NCBI RefSeq assembly: GCF_029360665.1
Contig: NZ_JARDUB010000003.1
Location: 248,001 to 312,000 of the forward strand
Direction of reading: 5' to 3'
Source of the DNA: Eudoraea chungangensis
GTDB taxonomy: Bacteria > Bacteroidota > Bacteroidia > Flavobacteriales > Flavobacteriaceae
DNA: 64,000 nt
The notes under the pieces are model-generated. The model was not told the DNA's origin and made no database searches. It saw nothing but the letters and a program-made list of their open reading frames with translations. Each line of letters starts with the position of its first letter. Positions within the stretch are counted from its first letter, which is position 1. This document shows positions 43,983 to 52,284 of this stretch, in pieces. The position numbers and the translations under genes are program-made.

Positions 43983-44573
43983 TTATCTTCCTTTTTTTAT
44001 AGCAGGAAAACGCATTTTATAATCAACCTTTATTTTACCTTTGGAAATATTTCCCAACTTACCCTTTAAAAGTCTTTTTTTAAGAGTGGATAGTTTATCC
44101 GTAAACAAGATTCCTTCGATATGGTCGTACTCGTGCTGTATAACCCTAGCCAAAAGGCCATCATATTCTTCTACCTGTTCATTAAAATTCTCATCGAAAT
44201 AACGAATACGAATAGTGTCTTGTCTCGCAACATCTTCTCTTATGTCGGGAATACTGAGACAACCTTCGTTAAACGACCAAGGGCTACCTTTTTCTTCAAT
44301 TATTTCAGCATTTATAAAAACCTTCTTAAAGGTTTTTAGCTTTTGTTGTTCTTCTGAATTTAGTTCTTCATCTTCTGAAAAAGGCTCGGTATCGACTAAG
44401 AACAAGCGTATAGGCAGTCCAATTTGTGGAGCAGCAAGACCAACCCCACTTGCATTATACATAGTATCCCACATATTACTTATTAGCTCTTTTAAATTTG
44501 GATATTCCTTGGAAATAGAGGTGCCCACTTTTCTAAGGACTGGATCTCCATAAGCCACAATTGGTAAAATCAT
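43983..44573 (-). CDS. def: Peptide deformylase
   Basis: A metalloenzyme that removes the formyl group from nascent proteins. The three signature motifs are present: GVGLAAPQIG, EGCLSIPD (Cys ligand) and QHEYDHIEG (two His ligands and the catalytic Glu). The 196 residues include a basic C-terminal tail (KGKIKVDYKMRFPAIKKGR). The ATG lies one base downstream of the ruvX stop, so the two genes are likely cotranscribed. Confidence 0.96.
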   Translation of the reverse strand: MILPIVAYGDPVLRKVGTSISKEYPNLKELISNMWDTMYNASGVGLAAPQIGLPIRLFLVDTEPFSEDEELNSEEQQKLKTFKKVFINAEIIEEKGSPWSFNEGCLSIPDIREDVARQDTIRIRYFDENFNEQVEEYDGLLARVIQHEYDHIEGILFTDKLSTLKKRLLKGKLGNISKGKIKVDYKMRFPAIKKGR

Positions 44574-44574
44574 T

Positions 44575-44988
44575 TTATTGTATTCTGTTTAAGTAAGCCT
44601 GTAGGATTAGTGTTGCACTAATCTCATCCACCAAAGCTTTATTCATTCTCTTTTTTTTCTTGGTCCCTCCTTCTATCAATGTTCTATTTGCCATTTTAGA
44701 AGTAAATCTTTCATCCTGCCGGACAATATTAACCGTCGGTAAAGCTACTTTGAGTCCTTTAAGAAAAACCTGAATGAATGCCTCAGACTCTGAAGGAGAA
44801 CCATCCATCTGTCTAGGTTCACCGACAACTATTGTTTTCACTTTCTCTTCCTTTACATAGCGAACCAAAAAAGCCAATAGATTATGCGTTTCTACGGTAT
44901 TTAATCCACTTGCAATAATTTGCAATGGGTCCGTAACCGCTATTCCCGTTCTTTTTATTCCATAATCTAAAGCCAGGATTCTTCCCAT
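44575..44988 (-). CDS. ruvX: Putative pre-16S rRNA nuclease / Holliday-junction resolvase-like protein
   Basis: The YqgF/RuvX family, an RNase H fold. Motifs are LALDYGIKRTGIAV (first catalytic Asp), VVGEPRQMDGSPSES (Glu) and QDERFTSKMA with the second acidic residue. Length 137 is standard. Members are considered pre-16S rRNA processing nucleases, with older annotation as Holliday junction resolvases. It is the first gene of a two-gene run with def and has a clear upstream -7 box. Confidence 0.92.
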   Translation of the reverse strand: MGRILALDYGIKRTGIAVTDPLQIIASGLNTVETHNLLAFLVRYVKEEKVKTIVVGEPRQMDGSPSESEAFIQVFLKGLKVALPTVNIVRQDERFTSKMANRTLIEGGTKKKKRMNKALVDEISATLILQAYLNRIQ

Positions 44989-45001
44989 TCTACATTTTTG
45001 C

Positions 45002-45009
45002 CAAAAATA
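45002..45009 (-). promoter_or_regulatory. Putative -7 box for ruvX-def
   Basis: TATTTTTG on the minus strand matches TAnnTTTG, 13 bases before the ATG at 44988. Confidence 0.45.
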
Positions 45010-45088
45010 AGCCTTAATTTGTTATGCCTATAAAAATTAGAGATTAATTAAGACACACCGAGTATATTTACCCAAATTTTAAAAGTAT

Positions 45089-45904
45089 ATGACTTCGCTA
45101 CAAAAGACTATAGAAAAAGCATGGGAAAACAGAGAACTTCTAAAGGAAGAAAAGACCCAAAAAGCAATACGAGGAGTAATTGATTTAATTGATCTTGGGG
45201 AATTGCGCTGTGCCGAACCTAAGGGTGGTGGCTGGAAGATTAACGACTGGGTTAAGAAAGCCGTGATAATGTACTTTCCCATTCAGCAAATGGAAACATA
45301 TGAAGTCGGTATTTTTGAATACCACGATAAAATTCCATTAAAAAAGGACTATAAAAATAAAGGAATTCGCGTGGTACCCAATGCTGTAGCTAGACATGGT
45401 GCGTATATATCTCCAGGGGTAATCCTAATGCCCAGCTATGTAAACATTGGTGCCTATGTAGATGAAGGAACTATGGTTGATACTTGGGCGACTGTTGGAA
45501 GTTGTGCACAAATTGGTAAAAATGTGCATCTCAGTGGCGGAGTTGGTATTGGGGGTGTTTTGGAACCGGTACAAGCAGCGCCCGTAATTATTGAGGACAA
45601 CGCATTTATTGGGAGTAGATGTATTGTAGTAGAAGGTGTTAAGATTGGAAAAGAAGCAGTACTAGGTGCCAATGTTGTTTTAACCGCATCTACTAAAATC
45701 ATAGATGTATCCGGTAATGAAGCTAGGGAGAGTAAAGGATATATCCCTCCCAGATCCGTCGTTATCCCAGGTTCTTATACCAAAAGTTTTGCTGCCGGAG
45801 ATTATCAGGTGCCATGTGCATTGATTATTGGAAAAAGAAAAGAAAGTACCGATAAGAAAACTTCCTTAAACGAAGCACTAAGAGAATATAACGTCTCCGC
45901 TTAG
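45089..45904 (+). CDS. dapD: 2,3,4,5-tetrahydropyridine-2,6-dicarboxylate N-succinyltransferase
   Basis: Transfers succinyl from succinyl-CoA in the lysine/diaminopimelate pathway. The N-terminal helical domain contains LDLGELRCAEP-like LIDLGELRCAEPKGG. The body is a left-handed beta helix of hexapeptide repeats: VARHGAYISPGVILMPSYV, VDTWATVGSCAQIGKNVHLSGGVGIGGVLEP (described as successive coils) and VVVEGVKIGKEAVLGANV-like coils. The length of 271 residues is standard. It works in the same pathway as dapB at 642 but is not linked to it. Its presence implies the succinylase branch rather than the dehydrogenase branch. Confidence 0.95.
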   Translation: MTSLQKTIEKAWENRELLKEEKTQKAIRGVIDLIDLGELRCAEPKGGGWKINDWVKKAVIMYFPIQQMETYEVGIFEYHDKIPLKKDYKNKGIRVVPNAVARHGAYISPGVILMPSYVNIGAYVDEGTMVDTWATVGSCAQIGKNVHLSGGVGIGGVLEPVQAAPVIIEDNAFIGSRCIVVEGVKIGKEAVLGANVVLTASTKIIDVSGNEARESKGYIPPRSVVIPGSYTKSFAAGDYQVPCALIIGKRKESTDKKTSLNEALREYNVSA

Positions 45905-45954
45905 ACTTTTAAGATTTTTTTGCAAAATATACTTTTTACTTTCTTTTGGAGTTA

Positions 45955-45962
45955 TAACTTTG
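45955..45962 (+). promoter_or_regulatory. Putative -7 box for the first glycosyltransferase
   Basis: TAACTTTG matches TAnnTTTG, 40 bases before the ATG at 46003, in the gap after dapD. Confidence 0.45.
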
Positions 45963-46002
45963 TAAGTATAATAGAAGTTTCCCCTTTTATTAATTTTGTT
46001 AA

Positions 46003-46797
46003 ATGACCGAACCTACTTCAAAAATAACCGCCTTAATTATTACCTATAACGAAATGGGTTATATAGAAAGGTGTATAGAATCTGTTAGTTTTGCGGATGA
46101 AATAATTGTAGTTGATTCCTATAGCAGCGATGGCACATACGAATATTTAAAAAGCCTTGACCATGTGAAGGTCTTGCAACACCCCTTTGAAAATTTTACT
46201 TTACAAAAGTCTTTCGCCCTTAAACAGGCTTCCAATGATTGGGTGTTGTTTTTAGATTCTGATGAAGTGGTATCTGAAAATTTAAAGCAGGAAATAAATA
46301 AAACAGTGCAATCGAATCCGGAACATGCCGCATATTGGTTTTACAGGAAATTTATGTTTAAAAAAGAAGTTCTTCGTTTTAGTGGATGGCAGACCGATAA
46401 AAACTTTAGACTTTTTCGAAAAAGTAAAGCCAAGTTTTCTGATGAAAAATTAGTACATGAAACACTTGAAGTGGATGGTAGTACAGGAATTTTCAAAGAA
46501 AAACTGATACATTACTGCTATAAGAATTACGACGACTATAGAAATAAAATGTTAAAATATGGCCGCTTAAAGGCTAAAGAGGCCTTCTATAAGGAAAAAC
46601 GTTTCAACTATTTATCAATGGTATTAAAACCGAGTTGGAAGTTTTTCAATCATTACCTTCTTAGGTTTGGAATCCTCGATGGGAAAAAAGGAATAACTAT
46701 TTCCTATTTAAATGCCTTAGGCGTTTTAGAAAGATATCGTGAATTAAAACGACTTGAAAAGAAAAACGAATTGGTCTATTATTTGGTTATGCCGTAG
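46003..46797 (+). CDS. GT2 glycosyltransferase, WaaE/KdtX-like
   Basis: A 264-residue GT-A glycosyltransferase. The N-terminus SKITALIITYNEMGYIERC and EIIVVDSYSSDGT are the nucleotide-sugar binding elements, and the DxD equivalent is LFLDSDEVVS. The WaaE/KdtX group adds a sugar to the lipopolysaccharide inner core, and features such as HETLEV and the basic C-terminal helix fit it. It probably acts on the inner face of the cytoplasmic membrane. It converges with the next gene, their coding ends overlapping by 19 bases. Confidence 0.88.
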   Translation: MTEPTSKITALIITYNEMGYIERCIESVSFADEIIVVDSYSSDGTYEYLKSLDHVKVLQHPFENFTLQKSFALKQASNDWVLFLDSDEVVSENLKQEINKTVQSNPEHAAYWFYRKFMFKKEVLRFSGWQTDKNFRLFRKSKAKFSDEKLVHETLEVDGSTGIFKEKLIHYCYKNYDDYRNKMLKYGRLKAKEAFYKEKRFNYLSMVLKPSWKFFNHYLLRFGILDGKKGITISYLNALGVLERYRELKRLEKKNELVYYLVMP

Positions 46798-47591
46798 TAC
46801 GTCCAAACGCTTCTTTTTTGTCTTACTTCTTTTCTTATTACCATATTTCTGGCTATAGCCTCTGGAGTTTTATAGCCTCTTTCATGGTCCAAATGAACAC
46901 AAACTGCGCTATACCTAAGTTGCTTGGACTTGATCCCGAAGTTTAACAGTCTTTCTCCGAATTCTCTGTCTTCTCCACCGTACCTCATTCTCTCATCAAA
47001 TCCATTTACATTTAAGATATCTCTTTTCCAACCAGAAGAATTATGGCCATTCCAACTAGAATTTGTAGGTGTGAAAGTGTTAAATAGTTTTGAGACGAAA
47101 CCCTTGGCTGTAAGCTTATTATTTTTAAATGTTTTTGGAATACCCATATCCTTTAACCATTGAATATTAAAACAATTTTGTTCCTCTATATCCTTTTTGG
47201 TTATTGCCTTAGAAATATTCATTGGTAACATATAATATCCCCCTGAGATAAAAGTAGCAGGCTCTTTATTGATATAGTGAACCTGAACAAAGTCTTCTCT
47301 GGGAATACAATCCCCATCTGTCATTATAATATAATCAGAGTCCGTAGCTACGATCGCCTTATTCAAAATTTTGCATTTTTGAAAACCATCATCTTCTTGC
47401 CAAACATGTTTTATGTTGTAATGCAAATGCGGTTTCAGGTCGTCTATCAATTCCTTAGTGTTAGGTTTAGAACCATCATCCGCAACAACCATTTCGAAAT
47501 CCCTATAGGTCTGACAATTAAAGCCCCACAAAACATTTTCTAACCATTTAGGATTATTATAAGTACTGACGATCACACTTACGGACTTCAT
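46779..47591 (-). CDS. GT2 glycosyltransferase with galactosyltransferase-like C-terminal domain
   Basis: A 270-residue GT-A enzyme. VSVIVSTYNNPKWLENVL and EMVVADDGSKPNT bind the nucleotide sugar, and the DxD motif is IIMTDGDCIPRED. The C-terminal GHNSSGWKRDILNVNGFDERM and YGGEDREFGERLL match the Glyco_transf_7C domain with its conserved W-G-x-E-D block, which binds the acceptor. The exact sugar is not determinable. It is divergent from the GT9 gene and overlaps the end of the WaaE-like gene by 19 bases. Confidence 0.87.
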   Translation of the reverse strand: MKSVSVIVSTYNNPKWLENVLWGFNCQTYRDFEMVVADDGSKPNTKELIDDLKPHLHYNIKHVWQEDDGFQKCKILNKAIVATDSDYIIMTDGDCIPREDFVQVHYINKEPATFISGGYYMLPMNISKAITKKDIEEQNCFNIQWLKDMGIPKTFKNNKLTAKGFVSKLFNTFTPTNSSWNGHNSSGWKRDILNVNGFDERMRYGGEDREFGERLLNFGIKSKQLRYSAVCVHLDHERGYKTPEAIARNMVIRKEVRQKRSVWTYYGITK

Positions 47592-47619
47592 AATAACATA
47601 TTATTTTTTGCTACTTTTA

Positions 47620-47649
47620 CAAATGTAGTTTTTTGCCTTTCATATCCAA
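47620..47649 (-). promoter_or_regulatory. Promoter for the minus-strand GT2 gene
   Basis: TACATTTG on the minus strand (47620-47627) matches TAnnTTTG, with TTG at 47647-47649 after a 19-base spacer. It lies in the 248-bp divergent region before the GT9 gene; I see no gene or convincing plus-strand promoter in the remainder. Confidence 0.5.
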
Positions 47650-47839
47650 GAGCAATTAAGACTTTTACATTTTTTTTTGCATATAATTAATCTTGATATA
47701 TTCAGAATAAACTGCCTTACATTTTAATCCCTTATACAGCTAAACGACCTTGCTGCATATTTCAAAACTCACACCTGTTCTGGATGCGATATTTATCAGA
47801 AGAAATACTCCATATTCATTGCGCTACATACTTCGTTAA

Positions 47840-48907
47840 ATGAAAATTCTAGTTATTCAACAAAAAATGATTGGAGATGTCTTGGCTAGTACTATTATTT
47901 GCCAAAACCTAAAACGAATTTACCCAACAGCCAACATTCACTACGTAGTCAATTCTAACACCTTGGCAGTTTTAGAAAACAACCCATATATAGATAAGGC
48001 AATTCCTTTTCTAAAGGAATACCAAAGTAATAAGAAAGTCTTACTTAATTTCTTATGGAGCATAAAAAAACAGAAATATGATATAGTTATTGACGCCTAT
48101 GGAAAATTAGAAAGTAACCTTATCAGTTTTTTCTCTAAAGCCGAAATTAAGATCTCTCAATATAAATGGTATACTTCCTGGATTTATACAGAAACCGTAA
48201 AGGAAGACTTAGGATTTGGGCCCTCCTTCCCCCTGGCATATAAGAATCGTAATAATTTGCTGCAAAGTCTAAATAAGAATCATGTGGCTTTGATTAGTAG
48301 ACCAACTTTGCACCTTAGTGAATCAGAGCGATTACTTGCACAAAATTTAAAAAAAGATCTGCTGAGCAAGCTTTACAGCACTTTGATTATGGTTACTATT
48401 TTGGGCAGTGACCAATTAAAAACCTATCCGGCGAAATATATGGCTTCAATTTTGGATGAAATATGTATGGCTACAAAAAATGCTAGCTTGTTGTTAAACT
48501 TTATGCCTGAGGAAAAAAATAAGGTTCTAAAAGTTTATAACTTATGCAATGAACATACAAAGACTCGCATTAATCTAGGCTATAGTGCATCTAGCTTAAG
48601 AGATCTTATTGTAATTCTGTCGGTATGTGACGCAGTAATTGGCAACGAAGGCGGGGTAATTAATATGGCAAAGGCACTAAATATCTCTACCTTTGCAATA
48701 TTTAGCCCATGGATCAGAAAAGATGCTTGGCACATAGATTTTGAGGATAGAGAAATTGCAGTTCATTTAAAGGACTATTTTCCTCAATATTATGCAAATA
48801 AAACTGAAAAAGAACTTAAAAAGTATGTACAGAAAAAGTATGCCGATTTTATTCCCACACTTTTTCTAGAGAAATTGAAAAAGTTTCTCAAAACTAACGG
48901 CTTATAA
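47840..48907 (+). CDS. GT9-family glycosyltransferase (heptosyltransferase-like)
   Basis: A 355-residue GT-B enzyme of the ADP-heptose:lipopolysaccharide heptosyltransferase family. The N-terminus MKILVIQQKMIGDVLASTI contains the family's early motif with the catalytic-region Asp. NIHYVVNSNTLAVLE follows, and the second domain holds VTILGSDQLKTYP, a GYSASSLRDLIVILSVCDAVIGNEGGVINMAKAL donor-binding region (described in parts) and FAIFSPWIRKDAW. It probably builds the lipopolysaccharide core together with the neighbouring GT2 enzymes. Confidence 0.87.
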   Translation: MKILVIQQKMIGDVLASTIICQNLKRIYPTANIHYVVNSNTLAVLENNPYIDKAIPFLKEYQSNKKVLLNFLWSIKKQKYDIVIDAYGKLESNLISFFSKAEIKISQYKWYTSWIYTETVKEDLGFGPSFPLAYKNRNNLLQSLNKNHVALISRPTLHLSESERLLAQNLKKDLLSKLYSTLIMVTILGSDQLKTYPAKYMASILDEICMATKNASLLLNFMPEEKNKVLKVYNLCNEHTKTRINLGYSASSLRDLIVILSVCDAVIGNEGGVINMAKALNISTFAIFSPWIRKDAWHIDFEDREIAVHLKDYFPQYYANKTEKELKKYVQKKYADFIPTLFLEKLKKFLKTNGL

Positions 48908-48936
48908 CTATCTGACTAAAAAAGAAGTTGCCTTCT

Positions 48937-49866
48937 ATGCTATTTGACCTCGCCATAATTATTATCAATTATAATTCTTCAGAATATACCATTGCCTGTC
49001 TTCACAGTATTCTAAATAATACATCCAAGAATTTGTCGTATCAAATAATTGTTATTGACAATAGTTCGGTAAAAAGGGACTATCAGAACTTAGAACACAA
49101 GATTAAAAAAATTCCGTTCCCAGACCTGCAGCTTTATCGTTCTAGAATAAACACTGGTTTTGGTGGTGGAAATATGATGGGTGTGCAATATGCCAAAGCC
49201 AACTATTATCTGTTTATAAACAACGACACCATTTTGGTTAAAGACCCAATTAGCATATGTTATGAGTTTATGGAATCCACTCCCGGGGCAGCAGTTTGTG
49301 GGATACAGATACTAGATGATAATAAAATACCTCAAGTTAGCTTTGATCATTTCACTTCGTTTTCACGAGAAGTTTTTGGAAAAAACATTCTTGAACTACT
49401 ACAACCTAAAACCAAACCAAAAAGAAAGAAAAAGTATTCTGAACCTATAATGGTGAACTATGTGAATGGAAGTTTTATGTTTTTTAGAGCAAAAGATTTT
49501 GAGGATGTGGGTGGCTTTGACAACAACATATTCCTTTACTTTGAAGAGAGTGATATTTGTTTCAGACTCCTCAATAATGGCAAGAAAACCTTTTTTATAC
49601 CAAACGCATCCTACCAACATTTTCAAGGTAAAAGCGTGGATAGTACAGATTGGCGTATTAAAACGAAAATTGAGCTTAAAACCTCTATGTTTTATGTGAT
49701 TAGAAAAAATTATGGCTACTTACATTACCAAGCTCTCAGAATTGTATTTCTTTTGCGCTATGCTATAGTTTCATTAGTTAAACCCAAATACTTTAAATTG
49801 TGGTATAGAATACTTTTAGGAATGCCGATTAGTAAATCTTTAAAACAAGAACAAAAATTACACTAA
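48937..49866 (+). CDS. GT2 glycosyltransferase, rhamnosyltransferase-like
   Basis: A 309-residue GT2 enzyme of the type often called rhamnosyltransferase. DLAIIIINYNSSEYTIACL and VIDNSSVKRDY are the donor-binding segments, LFINNDTILVKD holds the DxD-like motif, and VNYVNGSFMFFRAKDFEDVGGFD and LYFEESDICFRL (with the conserved E-D) follow. The C-terminus has a basic, membrane-associating region. I chose ATG 48937 over TTG 48928. It lies 29 bases after the GT9 gene and is probably cotranscribed. Confidence 0.86.
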   Translation: MLFDLAIIIINYNSSEYTIACLHSILNNTSKNLSYQIIVIDNSSVKRDYQNLEHKIKKIPFPDLQLYRSRINTGFGGGNMMGVQYAKANYYLFINNDTILVKDPISICYEFMESTPGAAVCGIQILDDNKIPQVSFDHFTSFSREVFGKNILELLQPKTKPKRKKKYSEPIMVNYVNGSFMFFRAKDFEDVGGFDNNIFLYFEESDICFRLLNNGKKTFFIPNASYQHFQGKSVDSTDWRIKTKIELKTSMFYVIRKNYGYLHYQALRIVFLLRYAIVSLVKPKYFKLWYRILLGMPISKSLKQEQKLH

Positions 49867-49902
49867 AATCTTCTAATTAGTTAGAAATTGAACGACAAAC
49901 AT

Positions 49903-50463
49903 ATGCAGGAAGACATTAACGCTGCTATTGAAGTATTAAAAAATGATGGGATAATTCTATATCCAACGGATACCGTCTGGGGTATTGGCTGTGATGCAAC
50001 CTCAAAAGAAGCTGTTTCAAAAATATATGCTATTAAAAAAAGGGAAGAAAGTAAGGCAATGATATGTCTGGTGGCCGATCAGTTTATGTTAGAACAGTAT
50101 GTGGAAAAAGTTCCGGATACTGCATATGACATTATCGATTTCTCAGAAAAACCGGTTACTATAATCTACGACAAACCTAAAAACGTAGCACATAATCTAA
50201 TTGCTCAGGATAATACCTTAGCCATAAGGGTGGCTTCAGATAAATTTTGTCAGAGATTAATTAAATCTTTTAAAAAACCCCTTGTTTCAACCTCCGCTAA
50301 TATCGCCGGCCAACCAACACCAACTAGTTTTGTGGAGATTGATCTAGACATATCCGGGGCGGTTGACTACGTAGCCAAATCAGGAAGAGATTCCATCAAC
50401 AAATCCGCTTCAACCATTATTAAACTAGGTAATGACGGCCTTGTAAAAATTATTAGAAAATAG
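49903..50463 (+). CDS. L-threonylcarbamoyladenylate synthase (TsaC/Sua5/YrdC family)
   Basis: Makes threonylcarbamoyl-AMP for the t6A modification of tRNAs that read ANN codons. YPTDTVWGIGCDA and IYAIKKREESKAMICLV supply the conserved Lys/Arg and substrate-binding elements. PVTIIYD, LAIRVASD and PLVSTSANIAGQPTPT complete the fold. At 186 residues it is the short TsaC type without a Sua5 domain. ATG 49903 was preferred to TTG 49888. The CCA-adding enzyme gene, also a tRNA gene, follows. Confidence 0.9.
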   Translation: MQEDINAAIEVLKNDGIILYPTDTVWGIGCDATSKEAVSKIYAIKKREESKAMICLVADQFMLEQYVEKVPDTAYDIIDFSEKPVTIIYDKPKNVAHNLIAQDNTLAIRVASDKFCQRLIKSFKKPLVSTSANIAGQPTPTSFVEIDLDISGAVDYVAKSGRDSINKSASTIIKLGNDGLVKIIRK

Positions 50464-50486
50464 ACAGTGAAACTATTTTGTTCTTT

Positions 50487-50494
50487 TAAATTTG
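50487..50494 (+). promoter_or_regulatory. Putative -7 box for the CCA nucleotidyltransferase gene
   Basis: TAAATTTG matches TAnnTTTG, 42 bases before the ATG at 50537. No -33 element was convincing. Confidence 0.35.
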
Positions 50495-50536
50495 CAGCGC
50501 AAATCATAGGACTAAATAATTACAAGAGAGTATTTT

Positions 50537-51970
50537 ATGACAAGAAAGAATTTCAAACAAGAACTCCAAGACGAGGTCTTTCCAATAATCGCAAAATCAG
50601 CTGCGGATATTGGTATAGATTGCTATGTTATTGGAGGGTTTGTTAGAGATCTAATGCTTCACAAGAAAATACCAAAAGACATTGACATTGTAGCCGTAGG
50701 AAGTGGAATAGCACTGGCCAAAAAGGTTGCGGAAGCAATACCTGGAAAACCAAAAATTTCTGTTTTTAAAAACTTTGGAACTGCTATGATCAGGCACAAG
50801 GCTTTAGAGCTAGAATTTGTAGGTGCAAGAACAGAAAGTTATCAGGCAGACAGCAGAAAGCCCTTTGTAGAGAACGGAAGTTTGTTTGAAGATCAAGAAA
50901 GAAGAGACTTTACCATCAATACAATGGCCATTTCTCTAAACCAAGAAAACTATGGGGATTTAATCGATCCATTTGACGGCATAAAAGATCTCAAACAAAA
51001 ACTTCTTAAAACACCTTTAGAGCCTAATATCACCTACTCAGATGATCCTTTACGGATGATGAGGGCTATTCGTTTTGCCACGCAACTAGGTTTTACTATT
51101 CAAGACGAGTCTTTACTCGCCATAAGCTCTAACAGAGACCGAATTAAAATTGTTTCTAAAGAACGTATTATCGACGAGTTTAATAAAATACTATTAAGTC
51201 CTGTGCCATCTGTTGGAATAGTACTCCTTCATGAAACAGGTCTTCTTCCCTTGCTTTTCCCTGAATTAAAGGCGCTTCAGGGTATAGAAGAAATAGAAGG
51301 TCAACGACATAAAGATAACTTTTGGCATACACTAGAGGTTGTAGATAACATCTCAAAAGCCACTGATAATCTTTGGCTGAGATGGGCCGCCCTGTTGCAT
51401 GATATCGGAAAAGCCCCAACAAAAAAGTTCGATAAGAAAGTTGGGTGGACTTTCCACGGTCATGAATTTGTGGGATCAAAAATGGTATACAAACTTTTTC
51501 GAAGACTCCACCTTCCCCTAAATGAAAAAATGAAATTTGTACAAAAAATGGTACGAATGAGTTCAAGACCAATAATTTTGGCGGAAGATCATATTACAGA
51601 TTCTGCCATTAGAAGGTTGGTTTTTGACGCCGGTAATCATGTAGAGGATCTAATGACCCTTTGTGAAGCAGATATAACCACAAAAAACCCAAGAAAACAA
51701 CAACGATATAAAAATAATTTTAAACGCGTAAGAAATAAAATAGTAGAAGTTGAAGCCCGGGATAGCCTTAGAAATTTTCAACCTCCTGTCAGTGGTGAAG
51801 AAATTATGAAAACTTTTAATTTGAAACCCTCAAGGGAGATTGGTATTATTAAAGAAGCTATTAAAGAAGCAATTCTAGAAGGAGAAATACCTAATGATCA
51901 TGATAAGGCTTTCGAGTATATGTTAAAAAAAGGGGAAAAACTAGGTCTGAAAGTAAATCCGAAAAGGTAA
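50537..51970 (+). CDS. CCA tRNA nucleotidyltransferase with HD domain
   Basis: Adds or repairs the CCA end of tRNAs. The class II nucleotidyltransferase head includes YVIGGFVRDLML, KDIDIVAVG (catalytic Asp-x-Asp), RRDFTINTMAI and DPLRMMRAIRFATQLGF. An HD phosphohydrolase domain follows: RWAALLHDIGKAPTKKFD and FHGHEFVGSKM. The C-terminal helical domain contains EARDSLRNFQPPVSGEEI. At 477 residues it is the long bacterial form. The next gene on the strand is the giant surface protein 314 bases later. Confidence 0.92.
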   Translation: MTRKNFKQELQDEVFPIIAKSAADIGIDCYVIGGFVRDLMLHKKIPKDIDIVAVGSGIALAKKVAEAIPGKPKISVFKNFGTAMIRHKALELEFVGARTESYQADSRKPFVENGSLFEDQERRDFTINTMAISLNQENYGDLIDPFDGIKDLKQKLLKTPLEPNITYSDDPLRMMRAIRFATQLGFTIQDESLLAISSNRDRIKIVSKERIIDEFNKILLSPVPSVGIVLLHETGLLPLLFPELKALQGIEEIEGQRHKDNFWHTLEVVDNISKATDNLWLRWAALLHDIGKAPTKKFDKKVGWTFHGHEFVGSKMVYKLFRRLHLPLNEKMKFVQKMVRMSSRPIILAEDHITDSAIRRLVFDAGNHVEDLMTLCEADITTKNPRKQQRYKNNFKRVRNKIVEVEARDSLRNFQPPVSGEEIMKTFNLKPSREIGIIKEAIKEAILEGEIPNDHDKAFEYMLKKGEKLGLKVNPKR

Positions 51971-52284
51971 TTGCAAACAGTTAAATTTAGGAAATTAACA
52001 GTATATGTCCTTAATATCGAACTTGTGTATTTATGAAAACGAGTCAATCAACGACCAATTATCCCATACATATAAAATATATTTAGACCTAACAAACTAA
52101 TAGTAACTTTACCAACAAGATTAAGTACAGACCCCAATCTATGCGAACAAATACCTATACCAACATGCTATCTTCATCGATACCATATATTCTTTTAGGT
52201 ATTTACTATACTTTGTAACCACTGTAATCGTTATAAAGGGAGTTCATCTTAATTTTCATTTAAAAGAACTTGAAATTCGAGAGA
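51971..52284 (+). other. Intergenic region upstream of the giant surface-protein gene
   Basis: This 314-bp AT-rich gap contains no convincing gene, tRNA or exact TAnnTTTG box. TATACTTTG at about 52208-52216 is one base too long to match. The promoter of the giant gene is probably in here but I cannot place it. Confidence 0.5.
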
